Part shown: in pieces, positions 25,909 to 34,907 of the stretch
How positions within the stretch are numbered: the stretch's first letter is position 1
Layout of the letters: every line of letters begins with the position of its first letter
Source of the DNA: Flavobacteriales bacterium
Lineage (GTDB): Bacteria > Bacteroidota > Bacteroidia > Flavobacteriales_E > Vicingaceae
Assembly (NCBI GenBank): GCA_029262875.1
Contig: JAJCYO010000112.1
Coordinates: forward strand, 1-63,410
Direction: 5' to 3'
DNA length: 63,410 bases
The notes under the pieces: generated by a model
What the model was told of the DNA's origin: nothing
Databases searched by the model: none
The model's input: the letters and a program-made list of their open reading frames with translations, nothing else
Position numbers and translations under genes: made by a program

Positions 25909-27027
25909 ATGGTTAGAAAAAGCTTAAATATTTTATTGGTTATTGGGATGGTTATCTCGTTTTATTCTTGTTCAAAGAATAAGATTGAACCTATCCCTCC
26001 ACCAGAACCTGTTCCTCAACCTACAGGGGTAGGAACCCCTGCAGTTTTATTTGTTCCTCAGGTTTTTTTACAAAGCATTAACCCTCCTATTATTCCTGCC
26101 AACAACCCTCAAACTGTTGAAGGCATCGCATTAGGAAGAAAGTTGTTTTATGACCCTATTTTATCTGGAGATGGAACACAAGCCTGCGCAGATTGCCATG
26201 CACCAGAGTTTTCTTTTACTGACTCCAACCAGTTTAGCACGGGAATTACCATGCTACAAGGCAATAGAAATTCTATGGCCATCTTTAATGCCGCATGGAA
26301 CTGGAATGGTCAATTCTTTTGGGATGGAAGAGCCAATAGTTTAGAAGAACAGGCATTAGGTCCAGTTGTTAACCCTATTGAAATGAACAATACCTGGCCT
26401 GCAGCTATGGCAAGCTTACAAGCAGACGGTCTTTATCCATCTATGTTTAATGATGCTTTTGGAACAACGGTTATTGATTCTAATTTAGTAGCAATGGCTA
26501 TTGCTCAATTTGAAAGAACCTTAGTTTCTGCCAACTCAAGGTTTGATCGATTCTTATTGGGACAATTGGCATTAACACCACAAGAATTAAGTGGTTTTAA
26601 TATTTTTAATGATGGAAATCTGGGAGGTGGTGATTGTTTCCATTGCCATGGAAGTGCAGCCAACCCTTTATGGACTGACAATGATTTTCACAACAACGGA
26701 TTGGATGCTACATTTACCGATAATGGTTTAGGAGCTATTACAGGTAATCCGAATGATAATGGAAAATTCAAAACACCATCTTTAAGAAACTTAGCATATA
26801 CTGCACCCTATATGCATGACGGGCGATTCGCAACGTTGGATGAAGTTCTTGACCACTATAGTCAAGGAGTTGTCATGTCTCCTACCATAGATGCATTAAT
26901 GCAGCATGCAGGGACTGGAGGAACGCAAATGAGCCCTTCTACCAAAGCTGATTTAAAAGCTTTTCTTTTATCTTTAAGTGATCCAGATTTTATTACCAAT
27001 CCAGCGTTTCAAGATCCAAATCCTTAG
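25909..27027 (+). CDS. MbnH-like di-heme cytochrome c peroxidase/MauG-family lipoprotein
   Basis: The ATG at 25909 gives 372 residues; the longer frame starts at a TTG inside the upstream hairpin. Lipobox FYSC with Cys21 is followed by a Pro-rich linker. Two heme-binding CxxCH sites are present: C93-C96-H97 (CADCH) and C243-C246-H247 (CFHCH). GRKLFYDPILSGDG, QFFWDGRANSLEEQA and FKTPSLRNLAYTAPYMHDGR are bacterial di-heme peroxidase/MauG blocks. Paired with MbnP it probably oxidises a tryptophan there rather than detoxifying peroxide. No typical c-type electron donor gene is nearby. Confidence 0.9.
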   Translation: MVRKSLNILLVIGMVISFYSCSKNKIEPIPPPEPVPQPTGVGTPAVLFVPQVFLQSINPPIIPANNPQTVEGIALGRKLFYDPILSGDGTQACADCHAPEFSFTDSNQFSTGITMLQGNRNSMAIFNAAWNWNGQFFWDGRANSLEEQALGPVVNPIEMNNTWPAAMASLQADGLYPSMFNDAFGTTVIDSNLVAMAIAQFERTLVSANSRFDRFLLGQLALTPQELSGFNIFNDGNLGGGDCFHCHGSAANPLWTDNDFHNNGLDATFTDNGLGAITGNPNDNGKFKTPSLRNLAYTAPYMHDGRFATLDEVLDHYSQGVVMSPTIDALMQHAGTGGTQMSPSTKADLKAFLLSLSDPDFITNPAFQDPNP

Positions 27028-27036
27028 GAATAGTTC

Positions 27037-27369
27037 ATGGATAAAAAGAAACAGAAATTTTTTAAGGAAAAAATTGTTGCTGAAATTGAAGTCCTTCAAG
27101 TAAAAATTGTAGAACTCAAGGAAGTAACTAAACCCATTCCACCCGAGAATGCCATAGGAAGAATTAGCAGAATGGATGCCATTAACAATAAGAGTGTTAA
27201 TGAAGCTGCATTAAGAACAGCTGAAAACAAACTGACTAAATTAGAAATGGCGCTTGAAAAAATTGATGATCCAACTTTTGGCAACTGTATTCGTTGTGGC
27301 CAAGAAATACCAGAAGGAAGGTTAATGATTATGCCTGAAAGCATTAAATGTGTGAGGTGCGCACAATGA
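27037..27369 (+). CDS. DksA/TraR-type zinc-finger protein
   Basis: 110 residues. An N-terminal coiled-coil helix pair is followed by a C4 zinc finger (CIRCGQEIPEGRLMIMPES, then CVRC), the DksA/TraR layout. DksA proteins enter the RNA polymerase secondary channel and adjust initiation with ppGpp. It begins 9 nt after the MbnH-like stop, and its stop overlaps the next start in an ATGA. Confidence 0.88.
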   Translation: MDKKKQKFFKEKIVAEIEVLQVKIVELKEVTKPIPPENAIGRISRMDAINNKSVNEAALRTAENKLTKLEMALEKIDDPTFGNCIRCGQEIPEGRLMIMPESIKCVRCAQ

Positions 27370-27602
27370 GCCGGGTAATTAAACTAATATGGGATTTTAA
27401 AGGAGATGATGCCAAGCAAACTGCCGAGCATCACATTATCCATCTTGAAGAATTCATTCAAAAAGAAAATTTACGGCTAAATGAAGTTGGCATAGAAAAC
27501 ATCAGTTCCATGCATTGCATTGCATTTATGCATGTTCCAGAAAGTGATGTTTTTTCAGTTAGGGATGCATTAATTCCACATCGAGCAGAAATAGTTGAAT
27601 AG
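27366..27602 (+). CDS. Small conserved-looking hypothetical protein coupled to the DksA-like gene
   Basis: The ATG at 27366 overlaps the previous TGA (ATGA) and gives 78 residues; the longer frame starts upstream inside the zinc finger coding region. The sequence MSRVIKLIWDFKGDDAKQTA and its single-domain alpha/beta pattern (SMHCIAFMHVPESDVFSVRD) are not a family I can name. There are no membrane segments. Tight coupling suggests it acts with the DksA-like protein. Confidence 0.7.
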   Translation: MSRVIKLIWDFKGDDAKQTAEHHIIHLEEFIQKENLRLNEVGIENISSMHCIAFMHVPESDVFSVRDALIPHRAEIVE

Positions 27603-27606
27603 CAAT

Positions 27607-27630
27607 AAAGCCCACCTTTCAGTGGGCTTT
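27607..27630. terminator. Shared hairpin terminator for the 27366 gene and rnpB
   Basis: A 9-bp perfect stem (27607-27615 with 27622-27630) with a 6-nt loop sits between two convergent transcripts. It has AAA and TTT at its base on either strand. Confidence 0.75.
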
Positions 27631-27636
27631 ATAAAA

Positions 27637-27981
27637 CAAATCTATAAGCCAGATTCTGTCGAGTTCTATCATTTATCTAGGAATAAGGTTGCCCTCACCC
27701 TCTAACAATCTACCCTCCAAGATTGGGCGAGAAACCCTCAATTCTTGGTTTATTTGATTTTTCAGCTCCGAAGGTTTACTTAGCTTACAAAATTGCTTTT
27801 GTAACTGGTGAGCTCTTACCTCACCTTTTCAGCTTTTCCACATAAATGCGGTAGTCTATTTCTGTTGCACTAGCTGTTACCCATCAATTTCTCTCAAAGC
27901 ACCCTAACTTTCATTAGGTCGGATTCTCTGTGCTGCCCGGACTTTCCTCTTTATTAAAAATAAAGCGATAGAACGATTTGC
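27637..27981 (-). ncRNA. rnpB: RNase P RNA (bacterial type A)
   Basis: On the minus strand the conserved P4 5' strand GAGGAAAGTCCGGGC is followed by CAGCACAGAGAATCC. Further on come GGTAACAGCTAGTGCAAC-type J elements, GAGGGTAGATTG, and the 3' P4 strand GACAGAATCTGGCTTA. About 345 nt, normal for the phylum. Both ends are estimated: the 5' end from the promoter and the 3' end from the P1/terminator boundary. It is the catalytic RNA for tRNA 5' maturation; the protein subunit gene is not in the window. Confidence 0.93.
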
Positions 27982-27985
27982 ACTG

Positions 27986-27993
27986 CAAAACTA
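27986..27993 (-). promoter_or_regulatory. rnpB -7 promoter element overlapping the stop codon of the Smr gene
   Basis: TAGTTTTG matches TAnnTTTG exactly and places transcription start at about 27981, the expected rnpB 5' end. Its first three bases are the TAG stop codon of the upstream gene. Confidence 0.6.
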
Positions 27994-28554
27994 TGAATTC
28001 TTAATGAAAACTTCGGTGGCACCAACCCCATATTCATGGAAATCAGCATCTTTAACCATAAGGTCGTCAAAATTGGCCAAGTAATTATGAAGCTCTGTCT
28101 TTAGTACACCTGTACCAACGCCATGAATGAATACTATTTTTTTGAGGTGCTTATCCCTTGCCGCACTTAAACAATTCTTCACATGCTGCATTTGAGTATG
28201 TAGCCTCAAGCTGTCATCTAATTTTTCAGGAAATTCAACCAATTTCTCTAAATGTAAATCAACTTCTACCACTCCTTCATACCTATATTTATTAGTGTCA
28301 AGGTATTTACCCAGCATTCCTTTCTTTCCTTTACTCTTTTTATCAGAAATTATTTTACTCGTAAACTCCTCTTGATCTACCGTATAGTTATGCTCATTAT
28401 CTTCACCAATAATTAGTATTTCATTCGTTGATACCTTATAGTCAAACCCATCTAAACAAGTTACTACCACCCTTTTCTCAGATAAAATGGTCTTAATTTC
28501 ACCTTCCAGGTTTTCATTGATAAATTTCACGCTATGTCCAACTCTTATTTCCAT
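27991..28554 (-). CDS. DUF2027/Smr-domain protein
   Basis: The ATG at 28554 gives 187 residues (MEIRVGHSVKF); the longer frame starts at TTG and would include the promoter. An N-terminal KOW-like beta-domain (VKFINENLEGEIKTIL) is followed by a linker. The C-terminal Smr domain carries DLHLEKL and FIHGVGTGVLK. Smr domains are nucleic-acid nicking or ribosome-rescue endonuclease modules, here without the MutS part. The gene has a full -33/-7 promoter and probably a leaderless transcript. Confidence 0.88.
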   Translation of the reverse strand: MEIRVGHSVKFINENLEGEIKTILSEKRVVVTCLDGFDYKVSTNEILIIGEDNEHNYTVDQEEFTSKIISDKKSKGKKGMLGKYLDTNKYRYEGVVEVDLHLEKLVEFPEKLDDSLRLHTQMQHVKNCLSAARDKHLKKIVFIHGVGTGVLKTELHNYLANFDDLMVKDADFHEYGVGATEVFIKNS

Positions 28555-28560
28555 GAGCTG

Positions 28561-28592
28561 CAAAAGTAGCACATTGGCCTTTAGCAATCAAA
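28561..28592 (-). promoter_or_regulatory. Complete Bacteroidota promoter for the Smr gene (TTTG-N20-TACTTTTG)
   Basis: TTTG at 28592-28589, a 20-nt spacer and TACTTTTG at 28568-28561. Only 6 nt separate the box from the ATG, so transcription should begin at or next to the start codon. Confidence 0.7.
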
Positions 28593-28709
28593 CAATTTAG
28601 AATGCTAAGAATAGTGAGAATAACTAAATTCATGAATAACGCTTTTAAAGAGTTATTTTGTATATTTAACAACCGTTTAAAATATAGAACTTACAAACTA
28701 AAACTTATT

Positions 28710-29975
28710 ATGAAAAAAATCTACATTCTTGCAATTGCTTTAATAGGCACTATTCATTTATCCGCTCAATGTAATGGGAGGTATCAAACAGATTTATTTT
28801 CAACAATTGATGTGACTACTGTTCAGTATGGTAGCAATGTTAACTTAGTTGGAACAAACATTAACTTAATGATGGACATCTATACACCGCAAGGAGATGT
28901 AGAAACCAATAGACCTGTGGTCATTTTAGCACATGGTGGATCTTTTATTGGTGGATCGAAAACTGATGCAGATGTAGTTTACATGGCTACTGAATTAGCG
29001 AAAAAAGGATATGTGTGTGCTTCAATTGACTATAGATTATCTACAAATGCTTTTGATTTAATTGTTGAGCAAACCACCGTTAAAATTGTATTTAATGCCA
29101 TCCAAGATGGAAAAGCAGCGGTAAGGTTTTTCAAAAAAGATGCTGCAACAACGGATACTTATAAAATTAATCCTGAACAAATATTCTTTGGTGGATCTTC
29201 TGCTGGAGGTATATTGGCAATGAACTTGACTTATGTAGATTCTATTTCTGATCTTCCTGAATCTGGCGCATCACTATGGCAAACATGGTTAACACAACTT
29301 GGTGGATTGGAAGGTAACAGTGGTAACCCTGGATATTGCTCAAGAACAAATGGAACGTTTGGGTTTGCTGGAGGAATTGCTGACTCTAACTATATCGATG
29401 TTGATGATGTACCTTGGTATGGTTGTCATACTCCTGGTGATCAAACTGTTTTATACAATTGCGGATTCCCGTTAAATGGGAACACTCCTGTAAATTTATG
29501 TGGTAGTAACATTGTAAATACCAGAATGAATAACCTTGGAACCTACCATCATTTTGACTCATTTCCTGGGGCCGACCACCCTCCTTATGCTAGTTCAGCT
29601 CCAATCATGCAAGAGAACAAGGATAGCTTAGCAGTCTTTCTATATAACATTTTAGATTGTAACCCTAGTAACTTGCAGTCTCCAACTCAAAAGAATTGTA
29701 CGAACAGTCCTAATGTTAGCGTTGAGGAACTTGCAGCTAATCCATTTAATGCTACGTTTTACCCAAACCCATTTAACGATGAATTAACGGTTGAACTTAA
29801 TGCTTACAAGAACACTTCTATCGCTGTTATTAATTCAGTAGGACAAGTTGTTTCTAAGCAAAACGCTCAATCTTATATCAATAAGATTAGTTTAAGTGAT
29901 TTGCCAATGGGACTTTATTTTGTAAGAATAACTTCAGCAGAAGTTACCTATTCTCATAAAGTAATCAAGAAATAA
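28710..29975 (+). CDS. Secreted alpha/beta-hydrolase (esterase) with T9SS type A signal
   Basis: The ATG at 28710 begins a signal peptide (MKKIYILAIALIGTIHLSAQ) and gives 421 residues; 36 codons of upstream open frame are ignored. The oxyanion-hole HGGSF motif and the nucleophile elbow FGGSSAGG mark the carboxylesterase/HSL-like fold. FPGADHPPY supplies the likely catalytic His. The last 80 residues are a T9SS type A signal (FYPNPFNDELTVEL, GLYFVRI). It is an extracellular esterase or lipase; substrate unknown. Confidence 0.87.
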   Translation: MKKIYILAIALIGTIHLSAQCNGRYQTDLFSTIDVTTVQYGSNVNLVGTNINLMMDIYTPQGDVETNRPVVILAHGGSFIGGSKTDADVVYMATELAKKGYVCASIDYRLSTNAFDLIVEQTTVKIVFNAIQDGKAAVRFFKKDAATTDTYKINPEQIFFGGSSAGGILAMNLTYVDSISDLPESGASLWQTWLTQLGGLEGNSGNPGYCSRTNGTFGFAGGIADSNYIDVDDVPWYGCHTPGDQTVLYNCGFPLNGNTPVNLCGSNIVNTRMNNLGTYHHFDSFPGADHPPYASSAPIMQENKDSLAVFLYNILDCNPSNLQSPTQKNCTNSPNVSVEELAANPFNATFYPNPFNDELTVELNAYKNTSIAVINSVGQVVSKQNAQSYINKISLSDLPMGLYFVRITSAEVTYSHKVIKK

Positions 29976-30001
29976 TAGCTAAAGATAAACGCTTATTTTA
30001 G

Positions 30002-30036
30002 AATCCGTCTTTGTTAAAACAGAGACGGATTTTTTA
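30002..30036. terminator. Bidirectional terminator
   Basis: A 9-bp stem (30002-30010 with 30023-30031) with T tract lies between the convergent esterase and SGNH genes. Confidence 0.85.
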
Positions 30037-31353
30037 TTAAGGGAAAGTTATTCCTCTGTAACTTCCAACGCTTACTGGTTGTAAGTTTGAACCAAAGTTT
30101 GCATTGATGGCACTCATAAATTCATTTGCAATCATTGCATAACCTTTAGAGTTAGGGTGAAGACCGTCCAAAGAATAAGCTCCTCCCTCAATGTAATTAG
30201 TGTTTAAGGCTATCCCATCAAAGTTCATTCCTGAGCTCAATGAATTCATAAAAGAATACATATCTACAACAGCATATCCATGGCTCGCAGCTGAAGCTCT
30301 TATCTGAACATTTATATCATTAATATAGGCCTTAGTTATGGCGACTTCATCTTTATCCAAAACAACAGTATGAGACAAAGGGTTTGCTTGAGTTACCCCC
30401 ATACCATCACCAAGTTCATCTTTTGCTGTTAACAATATCAAATCTTCTTCTACTGCCTTACGAATAATATTTGTGTCGGCACCTTCTTTAATCCAAATGT
30501 CTTTGTTTAACACTTCCAACGTAATGGTAGTGAAATATGGTGTCTGAGTTATATCATGAACTGTTGCACAAATTCCTTGGGCTCCCATTGCCTTTAATTC
30601 AGTCAATACCGTATCGTACTTTGCTCTAAACTCTAATGGATCTGTCAATAGAGATGAACCACTAACTTCATCACCACCTTCTTTAGACCAGCTCATCGCA
30701 TCATTAATCCCTAACCAATTGGTAAAGAAAGTAGCATTACTTTTGGTCACGTGATCAATATACTCTACACGGTTATTAATGTCTCCAAAATTGAGAAATC
30801 TTCCATAAGGGCTAATAGGCTCGCCCAAAACGCCATTCCATGCTAATGCAGCGGGAGCAGTACTTCCCAAATAAACGTGGTAAGTTAACTCTTCAGTAAT
30901 GTTTTGTCCGTAAACATTTCTAACATTCATTCCCCCTACTCCTAAATTATTGTATTTTACGGTGGTATCTGCCCAATTGACAAATGTTGGATCCCACTTA
31001 ATAGCAAGTGGATCATTATTTGCAATATCAACATCAAAGGACTTAATAACCTCTATTTCCCCGTCAATGTACTCCAAATGGAAGTAACCTGAACCCGTAC
31101 CAGAAACGGTAGGTTGAACAAAACTGGTTCCCATCTGTCTTGCTATGATTGCAGGGTATGAATTGTCCTGCTGACCAAATTCATTGTGTAATCCTCCATC
31201 CTGTAATCCTTGAGTAAATGAATTACCTAAAGAAATATAGTTGGAAAAATCGGCTGTTCCATTGGAAGTTTCATACTCCTCAAATTGTGTTTTAGTACAC
31301 GCTGAAAGAATAAGTGCAACAAAAACGACCAAGTATATGTTTAGTTTTTTCAT
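30037..31353 (-). CDS. SGNH/GDSL-family lipoprotein (paralogue of 33522-34808)
   Basis: 438 residues. Lipobox LSAC precedes a conserved CTKTQFEEYE mature start. Block I is SLGNSFTQG, block III is GINDAMSW and block V is LDGLHPNSKG, giving the Ser/Asp/His set of SGNH hydrolases; G-N-S for G-D-S is normal in this Bacteroidota subgroup. Probably an outer-membrane-anchored lipase or esterase. It is last in an operon behind FadL, a T9SS protein and its own paralogue; both paralogues end SNYRGITFP or SYRGITFP. Confidence 0.85.
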   Translation of the reverse strand: MKKLNIYLVVFVALILSACTKTQFEEYETSNGTADFSNYISLGNSFTQGLQDGGLHNEFGQQDNSYPAIIARQMGTSFVQPTVSGTGSGYFHLEYIDGEIEVIKSFDVDIANNDPLAIKWDPTFVNWADTTVKYNNLGVGGMNVRNVYGQNITEELTYHVYLGSTAPAALAWNGVLGEPISPYGRFLNFGDINNRVEYIDHVTKSNATFFTNWLGINDAMSWSKEGGDEVSGSSLLTDPLEFRAKYDTVLTELKAMGAQGICATVHDITQTPYFTTITLEVLNKDIWIKEGADTNIIRKAVEEDLILLTAKDELGDGMGVTQANPLSHTVVLDKDEVAITKAYINDINVQIRASAASHGYAVVDMYSFMNSLSSGMNFDGIALNTNYIEGGAYSLDGLHPNSKGYAMIANEFMSAINANFGSNLQPVSVGSYRGITFP

Positions 31354-31356
31354 CTT

Positions 31357-32697
31357 TTATTCTATTGCAGCTGCTGCTTCTTTTTTAGGTCCACCTATAT
31401 TAATGTTTACCGCCAAACCATAAACATTTACCTTACGATTGAACTTGTAGTTAAAATCTCCTGTTTGAACTTTCTCTCCATTTTGTTGGACATAGTTTCC
31501 TTCTTCAACTTTATATTGCGCCAAACTAACATCATCTCTACTTGCGCTTTGTCGGATGTATGCGAAATCGATTGATATTTTTTCATTGACCTTGTACCCT
31601 AACCCAGCTGTATAAGCTACTTGTGTTACTCCTGGTAAATGAGGACTAACCAAATTGTCTTTCATAGGGGTGTTATCTTGATACAATCCCACCCTGATGC
31701 TGTATTTCTCTTGATATATAAAATCGAATCCTAAACGATGAGTCAGTACATTGTCCCAATCCTGTATCTGTTTGGAATCCGGTGTATCATTGTTTTTAAA
31801 GTCAAACGCCAAGGTATCATAGGAAGACCAACCCGTCATGTTTAAATCATAAGCAAATGCCAATGACCATTTCTCAGCAACAGTGTGTTTTATACTCATA
31901 CCAACTGTAAATACAGATGGCAATGTTATTTTAGAAACAAACCCCGTTTCTTCTGGGAATTTATCTCTTAAGGAAACCGGAATGTTAGTAAACGTAGCTT
32001 CTCCATTCCCTAAATCAACAGCTATAGAAGAACGGTAATCTAATCCAATAGCAAATTTTGTGTTTTTTGCATCATCGCCTAAGGTTAGGAATTGAGAATA
32101 AACACCAATATTGTATCCAACACCATCTCCACTACCTTCTAAATGTGCTTTTCCTTCTTCCGTTGTATTTGAGGCAAGAGGAACAGCTTTTTCGGTTGAA
32201 AAGCTACCCATACCGTAAACAAAACCAGCACCAATGCTAATTTTATCATGAATTTTGTAAGCCATTGTTGGCTGGAACATAAATGTTTTTAAAGATATGT
32301 TTTGAATGATATACCTTCCTTGCCAATCATCATCAAAAGAAGATGCAGAACCAAATTGGTTGTTTACTAAAAACCCTAAACTCAGCTTCTCATTTATTTT
32401 CCCGGAATAGTAAAAATGAATAGGCGTTCCTTTTCCAGAGGTTTGATCTGTATTGGCAACTTCAGGAGTTTGTATTGACACATGTGCATCAACAATGTTA
32501 ATTCCTGCCGTAAAATTATGATGATCCAAATTTGACATTCCTGCAGGATTAAAAAACACGGTAGTTGCATCAGAGGCGACACCAGAAAATGCGCCACCCA
32601 TGGCAACGGCCTTTAAACCTTGAAGGTTTAATTGAAAGCCACCTGCAATAGTTATTGCAGGTGCTCCCAATAATAATGACAATAATATTCTTCTCAT
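31357..32697 (-). CDS. OmpP1/FadL/TodX-family outer-membrane transporter
   Basis: 446 residues. After a signal peptide the diagnostic FadL start GGFQLNLQGLKAVAMGGAFS appears, with the N-terminal FFNPAGMS hatch motif and a beta-barrel rest. The family takes up long-chain fatty acids or other hydrophobics. It is placed between lipolytic lipoproteins, so uptake of freed lipids is a reasonable guess. 3 nt separate it from the downstream SGNH gene. Confidence 0.92.
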   Translation of the reverse strand: MRRILLSLLLGAPAITIAGGFQLNLQGLKAVAMGGAFSGVASDATTVFFNPAGMSNLDHHNFTAGINIVDAHVSIQTPEVANTDQTSGKGTPIHFYYSGKINEKLSLGFLVNNQFGSASSFDDDWQGRYIIQNISLKTFMFQPTMAYKIHDKISIGAGFVYGMGSFSTEKAVPLASNTTEEGKAHLEGSGDGVGYNIGVYSQFLTLGDDAKNTKFAIGLDYRSSIAVDLGNGEATFTNIPVSLRDKFPEETGFVSKITLPSVFTVGMSIKHTVAEKWSLAFAYDLNMTGWSSYDTLAFDFKNNDTPDSKQIQDWDNVLTHRLGFDFIYQEKYSIRVGLYQDNTPMKDNLVSPHLPGVTQVAYTAGLGYKVNEKISIDFAYIRQSASRDDVSLAQYKVEEGNYVQQNGEKVQTGDFNYKFNRKVNVYGLAVNINIGGPKKEAAAAIE

Positions 32698-32711
32698 TCT
32701 TATGATTTCAA

Positions 32712-33476
32712 TTATTTATTTACTACAAACCTTTTTGTTATTGTTTGGTTTGAATAGGTTAAGTTGTAAAAATATACTCCATTAGAAAAGTCAGTAGCAT
32801 TTAACGAATAGTTATTCGTTCCTTTTGCAGCTTGAATTTCTTCAGTTTTAACTGTTTTTCCTAACACATTGTAAATGCTAATGCTAACATTATTGGCATT
32901 AGGCAAATAAAACTCTATGTTAGAGGTATTGTTAAACGGATTAGGAATATTTTGTCTTACTTGAAAATTATCACCAGTAAGCGCTCTTACGCCCGTAGCA
33001 GAAACAACTTCTATTTGATACCAATCTACTACAAATGGTTGAGATGTAGGGACACCCAACAATGTAGCCCATGATAAACCGGTAACATTTAATGGATAAA
33101 TACCTTCGTCTCCTGGCGCTGCAGTTCCAGTAATTAACATACAACTAGAAGAACCACCTAAAAATTTAAAAGGTAGGCTTGATTCATTTTCAGAAACCAC
33201 TGTGAACCCAGGAGGTAAACCTGTAACAACATCAACAATAACACTGTCTATTGGCACCGTAGTACATGGTGGTAATATTATTACGATACATGTATCTACT
33301 GGAGTAACCGTAGTTATTGTTTCCGAATAAGGCACTCCAACCGTAGCTATTGCTAACCCAGTTGCGCTATCTGGATAAACACCTGGAAGTGTGTACTGTC
33401 CATCTGGTGTACAATTTTGAGCAATTGCAAAACTCATTGTAAATACTGCAATTAAAGAAAGTAAAAGTTTTTTCAT
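32712..33476 (-). CDS. Small secreted protein with T9SS type A signal
   Basis: 254 residues. Signal peptide (MKKLLLSLIAVFTMSFAIAQ), then about 145 residues rich in Pro, Thr and Val with several Cys (TCIVIILPPCTTVP) that look like an Ig-like domain. A T9SS type A domain closes it (QVRQNIPNPFNNTSNIEFYL, GVYFYNLTY). No enzyme motif. It lies within the FadL/SGNH operon and may be a cell-surface partner of these. Confidence 0.85.
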   Translation of the reverse strand: MKKLLLSLIAVFTMSFAIAQNCTPDGQYTLPGVYPDSATGLAIATVGVPYSETITTVTPVDTCIVIILPPCTTVPIDSVIVDVVTGLPPGFTVVSENESSLPFKFLGGSSSCMLITGTAAPGDEGIYPLNVTGLSWATLLGVPTSQPFVVDWYQIEVVSATGVRALTGDNFQVRQNIPNPFNNTSNIEFYLPNANNVSISIYNVLGKTVKTEEIQAAKGTNNYSLNATDFSNGVYFYNLTYSNQTITKRFVVNK

Positions 33477-33521
33477 AGTTCTATTTTTTAAGTTTATTAA
33501 ATATTAAAATTCATTTATGTA

Positions 33522-34808
33522 TTAAGGAAAAGTTATTCCCCTGTAATTACTTACTATCGTGGTGGGTATGTTTGACCCATAAAACTCATTGGTAACACGT
33601 ATAAATTCATTTGCTATAATTGCATACCCTCTTCCATTAGGATGAACACCATCTAAAGAAAATACTCCTCCCTCAATGTATTTAGGGGTAAAATCAACAC
33701 CATCAAAACTCAAACCTGTATTGGTTAATGTTTTCATAAATTGATTCATATCTGCCAATGCAAAGCCATGTTGAGCAGCCAATGATTTTATGGCATTGTT
33801 AATTTCATTTGTTCTTGTTTGGACAATCGTTATTTCATCTTTATCTAACACCACTGTATGAGGTAAAGGTTTTGATTGAATTTTCCCTAACCCATCAGCC
33901 AATTCATCAGAAGCAGTAAGCAATAATAAATCATCTTCAGTGGCTAAACGAATAATGTTCGTATCTGCTCCTTCTCTTATCCAAACATCATCATCAATCG
34001 CTTCTAAGGTAACCGTATTGAAATAAGGAATAGAAGTTACGTCTGGTAAAGTAGCACAAACTCCTTTTGACCCCATAGCAGCAAAAGCCGTTAAAACAGA
34101 ATCATACTTATCTCTAAACTCAATCAAATCAGACAGCTCCGTCAATTTCAAACCAGGTGTAGATGCAACTGAATCATTATCTCCTCCCTCTGTTGACCAT
34201 CCTAACACATCATTATTCCCTAACCAGCAAGTAAAGAAAGTAGCATTACTCCTTTTGATATGATCTAAGTATGTAACTGGATTTACTGCATCTCCAAAAT
34301 TTAAAAATCGGCCATTTTCATTTAACGCAGTTTGCAATAAATTAAAGTTAATGGTCGTATTCTTACCTCCAGAAAGACAATTCACTAATTTAATTCCTGA
34401 AACACCAAGGTTGTTGTATTTAACTGTTGTGTCTCCCCATGAAATCCAAGCGGGGTCATCATCTATTGCAGTTGGATCATTAGTTGTTATATCGGCATCG
34501 TACGCTTTAATAACTTCTATTTCTCCATCTCTATATTCTAAATGCATATAACCCTGTCCGAGTGGAGGAACAGTTGGTTGAATAAAATTGACCCCCATTT
34601 GCCTTGCAATAATTGCTGGGTAAGAATTATCTTGTTGTCCGTATTCATTATGCATACCACCATCCTGATAACCTTGAGTTAGTGAATTACCAACGGCCAC
34701 ATAATTTGAAAAATCAGCTTCTCCAGAAGTCACTTCATATTCATCGTACTGTGTCTTAGTACAAGAAAGAACAGCAAAAACGGCTACTAAGATTCCAACT
34801 TTTTTCAT
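33522..34808 (-). CDS. SGNH/GDSL-family lipoprotein (paralogue of 30037-31353)
   Basis: 428 residues. Short lipoprotein signal (VFAVLSC), then CTKTQYDEYE. Block I is AVGNSLTQG, block III is GNNDVLGW and block V is LDGVHPNGRG. Very similar along its whole length to the gene three places downstream, with an insertion near residue 230 (SVASTPGLKLTELSDL). First gene of the operon; the two copies probably arose by duplication around the FadL gene and may have different substrates. Confidence 0.85.
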   Translation of the reverse strand: MKKVGILVAVFAVLSCTKTQYDEYEVTSGEADFSNYVAVGNSLTQGYQDGGMHNEYGQQDNSYPAIIARQMGVNFIQPTVPPLGQGYMHLEYRDGEIEVIKAYDADITTNDPTAIDDDPAWISWGDTTVKYNNLGVSGIKLVNCLSGGKNTTINFNLLQTALNENGRFLNFGDAVNPVTYLDHIKRSNATFFTCWLGNNDVLGWSTEGGDNDSVASTPGLKLTELSDLIEFRDKYDSVLTAFAAMGSKGVCATLPDVTSIPYFNTVTLEAIDDDVWIREGADTNIIRLATEDDLLLLTASDELADGLGKIQSKPLPHTVVLDKDEITIVQTRTNEINNAIKSLAAQHGFALADMNQFMKTLTNTGLSFDGVDFTPKYIEGGVFSLDGVHPNGRGYAIIANEFIRVTNEFYGSNIPTTIVSNYRGITFP

Positions 34809-34907
34809 TAATCAATTTTATAATTGACCGTGAAGTTAATGAATTTTTTGATTCTGAAAAGATTATAATAAATTGCTTTAGAAATAATTAGCTTTCTAAA
34901 TTTCCAT

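Noticed and set aside
30037-34808. GNS in place of GDS in the two SGNH proteins as a catalytic loss
   Set aside because: The nucleophile Ser and the later Asp/His are kept, and G-N-S is common in the Bacteroidota lipoprotein subgroup.
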